Part shown: one piece after another, positions 34,083 to 45,904 of the stretch
How the letters are laid out: the number at the start of each line of letters is the position of its first letter
How positions within the stretch are numbered: the first letter of the stretch is position 1
Source: Coffea arabica
Lineage: Eukaryota > Streptophyta > Magnoliopsida > Gentianales > Rubiaceae
Length of the DNA stretch: 64,000 nt
Direction: 5' to 3'
Assembly: GCF_036785885.1 (NCBI RefSeq)
Contig: NC_092319.1
Location: 17,688,983 to 17,752,982, forward strand
Notes under the pieces: model-generated
What the model saw: only the letters and a program-made list of their open reading frames with translations
Database searches by the model: none
Told to the model about the DNA's origin: nothing
Made by a program: the position numbers and the translations under genes

Positions 34083-34359
34083 CAGAAGTCCTCCGTGATT
34101 TCAAAACATACAAAACGATACATCATGTTTTGAACTAAATTGTAAACTAACACAATTCGTTAAAGTTAACGAAAATGACGGTCTCGACTGTTAATCTTAT
34201 CGGATTCTGTTAAGTTTACCGTTAAGTTTATCGGATTCTGTTAAATTTTTCGGTAAGTTTGTCGAATTCTGTTAAGTTTAACGAATTTTATTAGTTTATA
34301 ATTTGGTTCAAAACATGAGGTGTCGTTTTGTATGTTTTGAACTACGAGATGCCCTTCAG
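34083..34359. mobile_element. MITE between the two genes (~277 bp)
   Basis: Inverted arms of about 75 bp or more: left attcaaaacatacaaaac-type sequence from about 34099, mirrored at 34331-34341 and outward. The outermost ends are cagaag and cttcag, with TA on each side. The middle has about three degenerate copies of a cggattctgttaagttta unit. It lies 0.4 kb after the synthetase stop. Confidence 0.75.
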
Positions 34360-34984
34360 TATATTAGATATGTCACATGGGATTTTTTTGTTTTTAACCC
34401 CAAGAAATATTTGTTCGAATTGGCCTATGCATTGACAGACCAATATCTGTTTAATATTATTTTGTGTACTGCTTTTCATTACAATCTGCAACACTATAAA
34501 GAGAATAGTCTCAGGGTACACTCCTTTTACCTACTCTTTTTGTCATTTCTAGACAATTTCTCTGAAACAAGTACAGTTTACCATTTCAAGTTATATTTTA
34601 TCACGCCAAGAATTATGCTACATGATCAAATTATATATTTTAGCTATCCTAATAGATCATCCCCCTGATTTCCTTTCTCTGTGTTCCATATCAATTCATG
34701 TTCTAAAGGACGCGGACATTGAATATCTTTACCCAAAAAAAAAAAAAAAAAAGAAGGCATTCCCATTATTTCCTCTAAATACAAGAATGCATCACATAAA
34801 TTCTAACCATTATTCACAAAATCAATATAAAAGAAATTAAGTCAATAATACGAAAAAACAAACATAAACTCTCCCAATATATATAATACATATCCAAAAC
34901 CCTATAACTAGCTACCAAAAGCATGTGAAGAAATAACTAAATAACAAGTCCGAGAGTCAAGGTAGACATCAATACGAACGTCAG

Positions 34985-35320
34985 CTACACTGCCTGCTGT
35001 ATCCTGGCCCCATAGCCATTAGCTCCATTTACACCATCAGAGTTGTAAGGGTATTTATTGGTTGAGCCACCACCTTCCTTTTTTCTCCTCAAGACAATAA
35101 ACCATGTGAAAGCTTCTAGGAAAGCTGCCATGGCCCCAATTCCTATAATTATACCAATGTATGCATGCTTCCATTTCTTTTCCGGGTTCAAGATGTCAAA
35201 CCCTTTAAAAATGTTTACAATGCTGAGAATAATGACGGCGTAGCCAACGGCATAGTGGTAGATGTTCCAATAAAATCTGTATTTGTGATCTGGCTTTGGC
35301 CTCAATAGCAAGGCGAATAC
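34985..35320 (-). CDS. CYB561-DOMON exon 3
   Basis: Residues 294-404 and a TAG stop at 34987-34985. Contains His315 in the [12 protein letters not shown] helix and the last membrane helix [19 protein letters not shown], followed by a basic and Gly/Asn-rich tail. Confidence 0.95.
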   Translation of the reverse strand, partial: VFALLLRPKPDHKYRFYWNIYHYAVGYAVIILSIVNIFKGFDILNPEKKWKHAYIGIIIGIGAMAAFLEAFTWFIVLRRKKEGGGSTNKYPYNSDGVNGANGYGARIQQAV

Positions 35321-38300
35321 CTACAAGTACATAGCCAACAAAACTAATTAAAGAAAGAAGAAAAAAAAAGGAAAAGAAGAGACCTTGCAGCGTAGTTATC
35401 TTTATTAATGAATAATTGATAATAAAATCTTTGAGTATATACTCATTTCCTACAGGGAATCCTCTCTTTTCTCCAACTAATTTGTAAAGGAAGTTGTTTA
35501 ATTTCAGAAACTGGCTAAGGTACTCTGTAATGAAGCCAAATTCCAAAGCTATAAACCAAAAAAAAAAAAAAAGGTGAATAATTCTCAAAAAAAAGGTTCC
35601 CTTTTAGCACCAAGTATTCGATCAATCTATTCATCTACTAACAGCACAATTTTTTTTTTTTTTTGGAAGTTTATCCGGTATGTACAAAATATAACCCCCC
35701 CTCCCCCCCCCCCCCCAAAAAAAAAGTCTCCCTTTGGATAGTAGATTTTTAGAGTGTTGTTGGGATAGTTTTTAATGTAACACAATCTTGAAATGAGTCT
35801 AAGTGAGAGAGAAGGTGTCACAAGATTTCTGAGAACACCTATCTAAAGAAAGAATAGGTACCTGAACTGTTGCGAGGCAGACCATAGCAATACCAATGGC
35901 CTTATGGGTGTCTTGTGAAAGTCCAGAGTCATGGCCAAGTTTGAGACCTGTTCCCAATCCAGAAACACCAACGATGTACGCAGAAGTTTGGCAAGCAACA
36001 TGCAAGTAAAACCAGGCTGGAGTAGCTGACTTGAACACCTTCAAGTACCTCGCTATCACAGCACCAAGCGGCATCAAAATTCCCCAACTCACTACATTCA
36101 ACACTCCATGAACCTGCAGCGTACCAGTTTCCAATTCATTAATCACAACCCCGGTATGAAATCCATGAATCAATGGATAATTAGTTGCTTCTAGGTTGTT
36201 CGATTTAATTAAACAGATCCGAGGCCTCTCCAATTGAGGTTCCGTCCAGTTGTGTAAACTGGTATAATTTCGGTGTAAACTAATATATTTTTGGTATAAT
36301 CCTTAGTTTACACCAACTCAGCTATAAACTAGAATTAAACTAGAATTAGAGAGGTCCCGTTTCCCGATTAAACTAGTAGGAAACGCGACAAGTTGCATAA
36401 AGCCACATCAGAGGGCCATGAATCTAGATTCTCATAAATACTCTGAATTGATATGCCTGGATATAATTATTAACACCCCTATATTTATTAATAGCACGCC
36501 TAACCCTTTGACTTTTTTAACATTTATTTTGGATAAATTATCACAAAACGAAGCGATTGCAAATGCAACGAAACAGCTGACGTTATATTTGTTTAATTCA
36601 TGCACTCCAAAGTCAATAAAAGTGTCAATAGAAATTCCCTGTCGTGTTCTGTGAAAAAGATGCAATAGAAATTCATCGAACATATTCTATCTTCTAATCC
36701 TAGCTATAGTATAGATCTAGGACTTGAAATATTCCGGAAGCAACCCACAATTTGAATTTTTCTACCAAACTACTTTTCGATATAAAATTACCAACCACTA
36801 CCAGCTGACAAGTCAAACCTATTCTGTATTCCGAAGTCGTAACTATAAGCTTATTTCCTCAGCCCTTTTTCCCCCGCCTAATGTTCCAATACTGGTGTAG
36901 TTGCCACCAACCCTCCGTCGAACAGGTCAAAGTTAGAAAATGATTTTTTCTTTACCCACACCCTTTCCTCTTTCCGCGTGACATGAACACATGCTGTTTA
37001 CCATTGTGTGTGAAACAAAATATGAAGGAATCTTTCCTACTCTTGTAGTATAATCTAACATTTTCCGTACGATTTTTCCTTAGTTACCTTCCTGTTTCGC
37101 GAAAAGGGGCTACAAATAAAATAATTCTAATCTAACGGGAAAGGAAACCTAACTAAGCTATACACGGAATTAGGGTCAGAGGGAATTATTTACACCAGAT
37201 GATCGCCCTAATGACAACGAGAAAGAAGAAGTTGATTGAATTTGAATTGGGATCTGAACCTTTCCAGTAGAGGATTTGTCCTATTTCGTCCAACTGTATA
37301 AATTGACACAATTTTAATAATAAACTAATATGTTTTTAGTGTAATTATATAGAGTTTTACACAAATTCAATTATAATTCATGTTTATACTAAAATTGTAC
37401 TAGTTTATACCGAAATTCCATCAGCTTACGCAACTAGACAGAATTGAACTAGAAAGGCTCCGTTTTCAATTGAACTTTATAAGAGATTACAAGAAGAAGA
37501 CGCGTATGAAATTATTATTAATTAGACAACTGCACAATGCAAACTCCAAATGCAGATGGGGGGTTTGAACTTGCTGCCGTTGACCAGTTCGTTAATTGGT
37601 GTATCACTTAAGCAAAATTTAACTTTTCAAACCAAATTTAGTTCACTACTTTTAGACTAATTATTGAACATAACCCCAAAAAAAAAAAAAAAGCAACATC
37701 TAAGGGAAATATTTATTCTAATAGAAACTATTTTTCTTTTTTTTTTTCTTAGATAAGGATTGATGTCAATTCCTAGAATCAAAATCCAAATTCTGTCTTA
37801 ATAATAACAAATTATAACACAATGCGTGTAATTGCTTTCTTACGATCTCGTTTTAACGTTTCAGGCTGCGCACATCCTTAATCATGAAAAGAAGAAGCTT
37901 TTAGTTTACTTACGTTTCTTTTCCGTTGCTGAGAACCAGCAGCTCCACCGTCACCGGAAACTTCGCCGGTGGCAAAATCGACGTTTCCGCTAGACTTCAG
38001 GTTATCACCCCCGGAGTGCTGTTGAGGAGTATTTCCACTAACCGGTCCACTTTGCCACACCTGATTAAAACTGGTGCGGCCGGCGGGAAGTTGTAAGGTC
38101 GCAAAAATGATCATTTCAGTATTATTGTTAATAAACTCCCCTGAAGATTTCGGCACCCCAAAGCTCAAAGTGCCCTCTGCCAACTGTGTGCTGTAGCCCG
38201 CCACCGGCGACGTATACACGTGGAAGTTTCCGGTGGAGTTGCGAAATCCAACCAAACACTGAGCTCCGCTCATCCCGGAACCGGTGGGATTGAGAGCCCA

Positions 38301-38540
38301 TGCAACCCAGTCGGAGGCAGTCACTCCAGTGTGCCGGTATGCGATGTCGACGGTGTGGTTGGAGGAATGGTAGTTCCAGTGCAAGAAAGAGTTAAGCACG
38401 GGGAGGGATATGCATGTGGCAAAAATGTTGTTGGTGTTGAACTTGTAAGATGAGCAATTTTGTTGAGCAGAAGTTTTTGTCAAAGAAATTAAAGATATCA
38501 AGATCGAAAGAATTGCAAACGTTCTCGACCTCTTTTCCAT
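34985..38540 (-). CDS. Cytochrome b561 and DOMON domain-containing protein, 3 exons
   Basis: A membrane electron-transfer protein of the AIR12/CYB561-DOMON family. Such proteins are ascorbate-reducible and are usually placed at the plasma membrane with the DOMON domain outside. Exons on the minus strand are 38540-37914, 36113-35862 and 35320-34985. They have GT-AG borders and all junctions are in phase 0, giving 404 residues, normal for the family. Residues 1-25 are a signal peptide. The DOMON domain spans about 50-165, followed by a Ser/Gly-rich linker. The b561 core has five predicted membrane helices (about 212-370) and four heme-ligand histidines, His211, His247, His279 and His315, at spacings 36, 32 and 36. 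The tail is short and hydrophilic. The gene is convergent with the synthetase gene, with 1285 bp between stops, and looks intact. Confidence 0.95.
35695..35726. repeat. Poly-C / poly-A homopolymer in intron 2
   Basis: 22 cytosines with one T interruption (35695-35716), then about nine adenines. The pre-mRNA from the minus strand would carry a G-run of at least 14. Confidence 0.9.
35862..36113 (-). CDS. CYB561-DOMON exon 2
   Basis: Residues 210-293, [17 protein letters not shown] to MVCLATVQ, holding His211, His247 and His279 and the first membrane helices. Confidence 0.95.
36114..37913 (-). other. Intron 1 of the CYB561-DOMON gene (1.8 kb)
   Basis: AT-rich and without coding sequence. It contains two related repeats in opposite orientation near 36230-36375 and 37290-37475, sharing caattgaactagaa, gtaaactg and atttcggt(a/g)taaacta segments. 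Confidence 0.7.
37914..38540 (-). CDS. CYB561-DOMON exon 1 (signal peptide and DOMON domain)
   Basis: Residues 1-209, from ATG at 38540 to a gtaagt donor at 37913. Contains [18 protein letters not shown] and [15 protein letters not shown], characteristic of plant DOMON domains, with paired cysteines near the N-terminus. Confidence 0.94.
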
Positions 38541-40483
38541 TTTGATTGATCAATGAGCAACTACTTGATAAGGGCTGGACTGGAAGAACTCTGAAAGTGC
38601 TAAAAAATATTGAGACGCGTTTCCCGACAGAGTTTTCCGTGAACTCACTATGCCTAGCCCGCGTTGGTGCTACAATATTGGTATTTTGGTACGGGGCTAA
38701 AGAAAAGTGCCAATTGATCAATGAGAATCAAATCAAGGGGTTTAGACAGGTTTTTATAGATTTTTTGAGAAGATGGAAGAGAAAAACTTGTGTAGAATTT
38801 CGAAGTTAGAAGGTTTGTTGTGGTGGTTGTCCCGTTGACTGCTTCTTTGTGGAATCTTGGCTACAAATGTACGTCGCCATTATAATTTAATTGGACGTGA
38901 AAAAAGTAGAATGGAAACAGAAAAAGGCTGTTGATGAATGGAACTAACCAGGAAAGAGGAAAAAGCAGGAGGTTTATAGTTTTTTTATGGAAATGGTCTG
39001 ATTAAAAGTCATACTTTCCAACTTTTGAAAGCTTGGTTTCAGTGCTTCATAGTTCACAAAGTCTCAAGGTTGTCAACAACTCTTTTGGTTTCACACCAAG
39101 AGTCGTGTATCTAGATTATTACATGTGTATTAGGTCATCAAGGGGTAACTATAACAGTAAATTAAGAAATAGCAAATGGAAGTGCTTAATCAAATAATCA
39201 AATATGATAAAAGAAAAAAAAAAGCTTTCTTGTTAAACGTTTCAAAAGTTTTAAAAAAAACTTTCATGTTAAACTTTTCAAAAGGTTAAAAAAAATGCAC
39301 AACCATGGTGAATGAATATTTTGGGACAAAGGTGGTTAGGAATTGGGATTAGGGATGTCAATTAGCAAAAGTACTAAGGTTGTGGTTACTTACCACGTCT
39401 TTGGGTTTATTGAAAGATATGTAGCTTTAAATGAATTTAGATTGTAATCTTTACTGTTAAAGTTTTCTTCTTTTTTTTTTTTTTTTATCTTTAGTGTTAA
39501 AGTCTTGCTTGTTTTGATCAAAGTTTTTCTTCTCTTTTTTTGGTTTTCTAAAAGTTTACCTAGTCATACTTTTTCTGACTTGTGTCCAAACCAAATTTCT
39601 TTTCCAAAACATATATAGCTCTATATACAACATTATTCAACTATGAGAATTGTAAAATAACAATAGCGTTAATAAATAAACGCAATCAAGATGAAATTAG
39701 AAACAAGATACTTACAAGTATTTAACGATTGGCAAAACCAAAAGAAAACAAAATCAAACAGAAAAATGAATAACAATTAGTATGGAAGAAGGAAATTTTT
39801 CTACATGGGATGTACGTTGTTTAGAGAAAGTTTGATGGTCTAGATTTTCTGATTTGTTTCATTAAAGCAGACGCTTGGAAAATCAAATTTCTATTCAGCA
39901 TTTGAAAAATGTTTTTCTATTCATCATTATTTGAAAAGGTTTTTCTATGTAATTAAAAATTCTAGCTTCAAATCCTCCCCTTTTCTCTCTCCACTTCTTA
40001 AGTTCCACCTTCTCCAACTACATTTAAATAAATGAAAAAAAAATTCTATTCGGCATTTGAAAAATAGTTATTTAACTAGAAAAGTAGTTTTTGTATTTTG
40101 TGTTTGAAAGTTTTTTTCAAAAAATAGTTATTTATAGCTTTTGAAACCATGAGCGGGTTATATATAGCTTTTGAACCATAGGATTATGTAAAAAAAGCTA
40201 AACCACATGGGGGGTAAAGTGGAATTTGCCCAAAAAAAAGTGGAAAGTAGATGTTTAGGTGCCTGATTTTGATGTTACAATTAAAATATTAGATCAAATT
40301 TCCTACAGTAAATCATTTTCTGTTTTGCTGCTAAATTGATAAACGAAGTGAAGGAGTTAGGCAGAAAAGCTGAGGGCAAGGTCCATTATCGAATGCTTTG
40401 AATTTTGATACTGAATTCTCTAAATGTGGTTATACGCACACACACTGCACTTTTGTAACTATGATTATAGTCATGTTTTTGAG
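38541..40483. other. Upstream region of the CYB561-DOMON gene, no other gene
   Basis: Should contain the promoter of the minus-strand gene, but I cannot fix a TATA box or start with confidence. Beyond about 38.9 kb the sequence is AT-rich with T and A runs and no credible coding frame. Confidence 0.5.
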
Positions 40484-41450
40484 CAGTGACGGAGTCAGGA
40501 ATTTTTTTCTTGGCGTCAAGATTTTTCCTAACAAAATTATCTTAATATGCTATATTCAAAATAATGTCTATCTATTTAAATATATGACATCTAAAAATAT
40601 TAAATATTAACTTTAATTATAAAGATATGTCTATTTCATATGTATGCAACATAGTCATAGTGAAAATTAAGACAAGAAACAACATTTGATTAAATATCTT
40701 ATAATTTCATAAACCACCTAAGTTGCATATTATGAGAAGATGGACCAATATGTCACTTGTGGAAATATATATATATATAACTATACAATATAAATATAAT
40801 TAACTTTAATTAAAAAAAGATAAAAGTTATGTTAACATACCTTAAAATTTCAACCTTTTTTCTTAAAAGTAAATTGAGTTTTTTGTTCTTTCATAGAACT
40901 AAATTCATTTATGATTAAATTAGTGCTAAATTTTTCGGTAACTTCCTTTTCTATATAGACAACCGTTCAAGAAATTATCTTCCATCTTGTTTCAGAACTT
41001 TGTCTTGATTATCTTCATAGTTGAAAACGTCGGTTCTGTAGGTTCAGTTCATACAAGAAGAGTGTGAACAAAACTAACCAATTGAGTTAAATTGTGTATT
41101 TGTATATGGACCAATAAAGTAATTATTTTGTTTTATCTTATTGATAATTATTAATTAGGTCTTTTATTATAATATATCAAATTGGGTCAATTTACTATGG
41201 GGTCAATTTTGTTTTACACTTATATTTACACACTAGGAATTAAAATTTTCAAAACTTAGGGGGACTATGAGAGAAAAAAAAGATGGTATCAAAAAGACAT
41301 TTATTTTTTTAAACTCTCATAATAGAAACTAAAATTGTAAAAATTAAGGGGGATCAACTTTGTTTTACACATATATTTACACACTATGAATTAAAATTTT
41401 CAAAACTTTAGGAGGCTATGACCCCGCAAAGCCCCCTGGCTCCGTCATTA
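40484..41450. mobile_element. Non-autonomous hAT element (967 bp)
   Basis: Left end cagtgacggagtcagg and right end cctggctccgtcatta are inverted repeats, and the 8-bp duplication tttttgag is exact on both sides (40476-40483 and 41451-41458). No transposase is present. Two ~70-bp segments inside (41202-41270 and 41353-41421) are direct copies. The segment between them (41268-41310) duplicates host DNA that lies outside the right end (41456-41498). Confidence 0.88.
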
Positions 41451-41498
41451 TTTTTGAGAGAAAAAAAAGATGGTATCATATAGACATTTATTTTTTAA

Positions 41499-42294
41499 TC
41501 ATGCACTGTTAACACATCTACTTACTCATAATTTATCACAAACTCACATATGTGTGTCTGTATCGATCCCTTACAATTAAACACCTTACTCGTTAACTTC
41601 ATTTTCACCAAAAAAAAAAGAATACTAATACAACACCTATCTGAAAAACCCTTTGCTTAATATTAATGCTATTTTTTCTTGGATTAATCTTTCCTGTACT
41701 AACAATGTATATATTAGTAGATTTGAAAACATGACCGATGTGTAAAGTTTGGATTAAAACTTTAGATTTTGTATATTTAATTATGCATTCAACCCTGATA
41801 ACCAATGCACTATCAGTATAGGAAAGTTTTATCCATTTTTCTTAGGTCAACTAGTACAGAAAACTATTTATTAAATCTATATTCCTTGACGTTGATTAGA
41901 ACTCTAAGGGTCATTAATGGCCCTTAAAAAAAACTTTTTTGGTGCATTATCACTTTTGGTTCTCCAACTTTTAGTTGTTTTTGCCCGATCTTTAACTTCT
42001 CTTATTACTAAATTAATGATCCTCCAATCCAATTCTAGTAGGGCTAGCATTCACTTTGAAAGTGTGTATGCCATAAAGTTAATAAATTTCTAGGTTTTAA
42101 TATACACTTGAATTATTTATGTTATAATAAACAACATCTTTATTATATTGATTACTTATAAATTTATATTTGTATAGTAAAATTCTTAAAATAAACATAA
42201 TAAATGAAATCATAAGAATCGTGATGGTGGGATCCATTTGATTATAAATTTTCTGTGTCTTAATATTTATAAGAAAATTTTCTTTGTGTCTTAA
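41499..42294. other. AT-rich intergenic region, no supported feature
   Basis: No coding frame of substance and no paired repeat ends were found. Confidence 0.45.
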
Positions 42295-42900
42295 TATTTA
42301 TATACTCTTTTACAAATTGATTTGTCTAACAAGAAATGATGAGTTTGGAAAAAATGCTTTACTAATACAAACACCATCTATTTTCTTTTCATTTTCTTAT
42401 TTTATGGCTTCTGAAATTTTAAATGGAACTTCAAATTTTAATTTATTATTACTTCTTTTTAAAACCTACATACTGAATACATAAGTTTTACTGTAATATT
42501 AATAATAAAAATATCACCAACACTTAAACCTAAAGGGGAACTCAATGTTAAACAAACTTCTAGAGGTTAAAAAAAGCAATAGTGTTAATAGACTTGTAGT
42601 CGTCTTAGGACCAATAACTTACTAAGTTGAAGGTTTTAATAGGAACAGCTAAAATGTATTTGCCAAATTAACATTGAGCAAATAGTTTAAGGACTGTTTG
42701 AGTTATTAACCCAAAATATTCAAATCCTTCAAGTTTGTTGTTTCTACCAATTTAATCTTGAATCCATTCCACTGCAACTTTAGAAGAGTTAATCAAGACA
42801 TTTCAGACCAAGTAAAATTTAGTATATGAGTTGTAGAGTACAATATGCTACATCACCCCAAAAAAAAAACAGAGAGGGTTGAAGGAAGACTAAAAATTTT
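42295..42900. repeat. Dispersed repeat copy A
   Basis: Similar over several hundred bases, in the same orientation, to 57535-58040 plus 58320-58370. Shared landmarks are aagaaatgatga, aataggaaca, agtttaaggact and aaatccttcaagtttg. The family is not recognised. Confidence 0.7.
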
Positions 42901-43179
42901 ATAGGCAATTACTTTCAGATATGAAAAATAGTTCAGGGACTATTACTGCAAATTGCCCATTCCCAAACACGGATGTCTCTTATCATGATGACGTTCTCAT
43001 GACGTGAATTGTATCATCAAACGAGAATTGCCGTTACGTAGACTAAATGTTTTTCTTTATTGCTACATGGACCTTGATAGGGATCGCTACGGTGGGAACT
43101 GACCAAGGGCATGTACGCCGCTATCAGTGACAATTATTTAGAACGTTGTAACATTTTTTGAATAGGGTGTAATTTTACA

Positions 43180-44083
43180 TAGGATTGGACTGTTAATTGG
43201 GTCAAATCAATCCGAGCTCGGCTCGTTCGATTCGAAAAAAGTTTGATGAGCCCGATCTTTCAATGAGTCAATCTAAATTTGACCCAAAAAATTAGATTTG
43301 AATTAAATATGAACCGAACTCGGATCTCATTAGTCTCAAACTCGATGTAGGCCCTGTCATTAAATTACCTATATATATAAAGATCTAAAGATCTATATAT
43401 ATATAATAGTATATTTTGATATTATATATAATTATATATCCAAATATATTATTAATAAATAATAAATATATACAAATTAGAAAACACAAAAATACATTTG
43501 AAAACTTTTTTACTAGCTTTCTTGAGAGCCAATATTGGTAATGCATAACTGAAACCCTTAATTTTTCTTATTGGTTAAGTAAATTTTTATATTGGCACAA
43601 TATTGGTCGATTTGTTTTTGATCTAGAAACACAAATCACCAAACATGTTTAGATTCAAGTCACAAAGCTCGGAAAAAGTTCCAACCTTTATAGATATGTT
43701 GGCTTATGACCATATGTTTTATTACTATTTTTCATGTAATTTGAATGAATGAGATATACATATTGTTGAAAAATTCTTGGTTTATGTACCTTTTAAGAAC
43801 TATTACTTATTCATGTTTAGTTTTAATATTGCAGTCTTGTGAATATTAAATTAGTTTTACAACTCAATATTTATAGTAATTATATTAAGAAAATTAAGGA
43901 GTGATGAGTGAGATTGGGCTAAACGCGAATAAGGTTTAAAATTCGAATATTTTGTGAGTTGAGTATGATTATCACATTTATTAATCCAAATCTTATAACC
44001 TGAAACTTGAAAGTGTTACAAATTAAATGAGTTGAATCTGAACTTATGAAAACTTGACTCATATGGCCCGATTGACAGACCTA
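43180..44083. mobile_element. Non-autonomous hAT element (904 bp)
   Basis: Begins taggattggactgttaattg and ends cgattgacagaccta, terminal repeats of the same TAGG..CTGTCAA type as hAT elements 1 and 2. The flanking 8-bp duplications attttaca (43172-43179) and attttacg (44084-44091) match at 7 of 8 positions. The interior is AT-rich and non-coding. Confidence 0.8.
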
Positions 44084-44225
44084 ATTTTACGTGAACTATC
44101 TATCAAATTTCACAATAGATACATAATTATTATACCTAAGACCCACATGAATAATAACAGATTGTCACATCTCTATTGTAAGAATATATAAACAGTTCAA
44201 TTAGAGTTGCAAAACATTCAACTAA

Positions 44226-44383
44226 TGTTTGGATACAAAACTTTTCTCAAATAATATTTCGCTTACATCATAAACACATTTTCCAACCCACTTTTTTATA
44301 TTCTCAACCATCTTTTTATCTCACATACATCATATCATAAAAAATACTACAGTAATTATTTCAAATAATACCCTATCCAAACA
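44226..44383. mobile_element. MITE (158 bp)
   Basis: Left tgtttggata and right tatccaaaca are terminal inverted repeats, with weaker inward symmetry through the ctacagtaattatttcaaataat region. No clear target duplication was found. Confidence 0.65.
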
Positions 44384-45887
44384 AACTTACATCATTTAAA
44401 AATGGTTGATCTGACGACCATCCCTACCCGTGCCGGAAAGGGAGACGCAGGATGACGTTAAATTTGGCTTGATTTGTGGTTGAGAGACGAAGTCGCATGG
44501 ATGCACTTACAACGCGCTTGAACGTGAAGGTGTGGGGCCTTGGTTCAAAATTAATCTGTCCTCGAAAATTTTGATACAGTAAACAAAGCTATTGTGGTAA
44601 TACGGACTATACATAAGGGTGCTACAATGTGAGGCCCCAGCTTCTGACCGAAATTTGATACGTATATGAATTAATCATTTTAAGGTGATCAGAAGTTTAC
44701 TCAAAGGTTCGTGGATGTTCTTGTAAAATACTTGTCTAAATAAAATAAAACTAAAAACTAAATAATTGGTAGATGGAAAGTCTTGATGGGGTAGGAGGTT
44801 AAGGGTTCAAATTTTGTCTCTTTTCAATTGTCACAATATGTGATTTCCTCAAAAAATTCATATGAATGCATAGTGCACTCGTCTGATTTGATGGTGATTC
44901 AATCTCTATCAATCTCTTGTAAGCTCGTAGTCCCAGATGGACCAATGGAGGAGTTTTGTGAGTTTACTTAGTATTGTATTGTATTTTTGTTGGACTACTT
45001 GTAAATGAATATTTTGGATCCCACAAGTGAATTGTAAGTTGGAAATTTGAGTTCAAAAATTAAATTATTATAAATTTAAGAGAATGAAAAAAGCACTCTA
45101 TATTTCGGTAGTCTGTCTGCCCCATTACAATGTGGCTGCTTCTTAATATATAATTTTGATAGTGCAGATTGATCCAGATTGATACAGGCAATTTTCAGAC
45201 ACTGAGCAGTTCGAATTTGGTAAAATCAGACTATAAACTAATCAGAAATCCATTTCACGTATTAAAGAATTTGGTGTCTTGTGGTAGATGTTTCAATTTT
45301 TTAAGAAATTATTCTGTATGAGGATCATATCATAAAATGTAAAGAATTCCATGTCAATCTTTAAAAATAGAAGGACTTGTGGAAGTTGCGTGCCCAGCTG
45401 TTTAATCACCCAGAAAAGTTTATTGAATAGGAAAAAAAATAGCTGGCATGAATAGGACCACATGCAATTCCCTTTTTCTTCTTGTTTCTTAGCATTGATT
45501 TTGTGGTAGATTTGCTTCAATAATCCCACGTAACACGTCAAGTGATCGTGATAATTGGTGAGTACATTCAATGGTTAATACTAGGAGGAGCTCCACAAAA
45601 TGCGTGAGAATTGATACCTGTGGTGCGAAAGAGAGTAATTGAAATAGCGATTAAGAAATTTGTAATATTCAGCTAAAAAGACACTAGTGGAAGAAAGGTG
45701 AAAAAAATGGTCAGCAATGGACGTTTTAATCGTTGTCACATATATACTTTCATTGACATTTCCGTTTGCTGCTAGATTAAGAATTTGTTTTTGCATTAAA
45801 AAACAATATGTATTAGGATACCTAGAGCTGACAAAAATAATTGGACAGTCAACCTAAAAATCAATTTTGTATGTGAAAGCAAGCTTG
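44384..45887. other. Intergenic region, no supported gene
   Basis: A slightly GC-richer patch at 44400-44560 has no open frame of note. The rest is AT-rich. Confidence 0.45.
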
Positions 45888-45904
45888 TAAGGAAAGGGAC
45901 AATC
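45888..45904. repeat. LINE target-site duplication, left
   Basis: taaggaaagggacaatc, repeated exactly at 47031-47047. Confidence 0.95.

Noticed and set aside
38220..38809. Plus-strand frames over the CYB561-DOMON exon 1 and its upstream region
   Set aside because: They are antisense to the coding exon or chance frames in its promoter.
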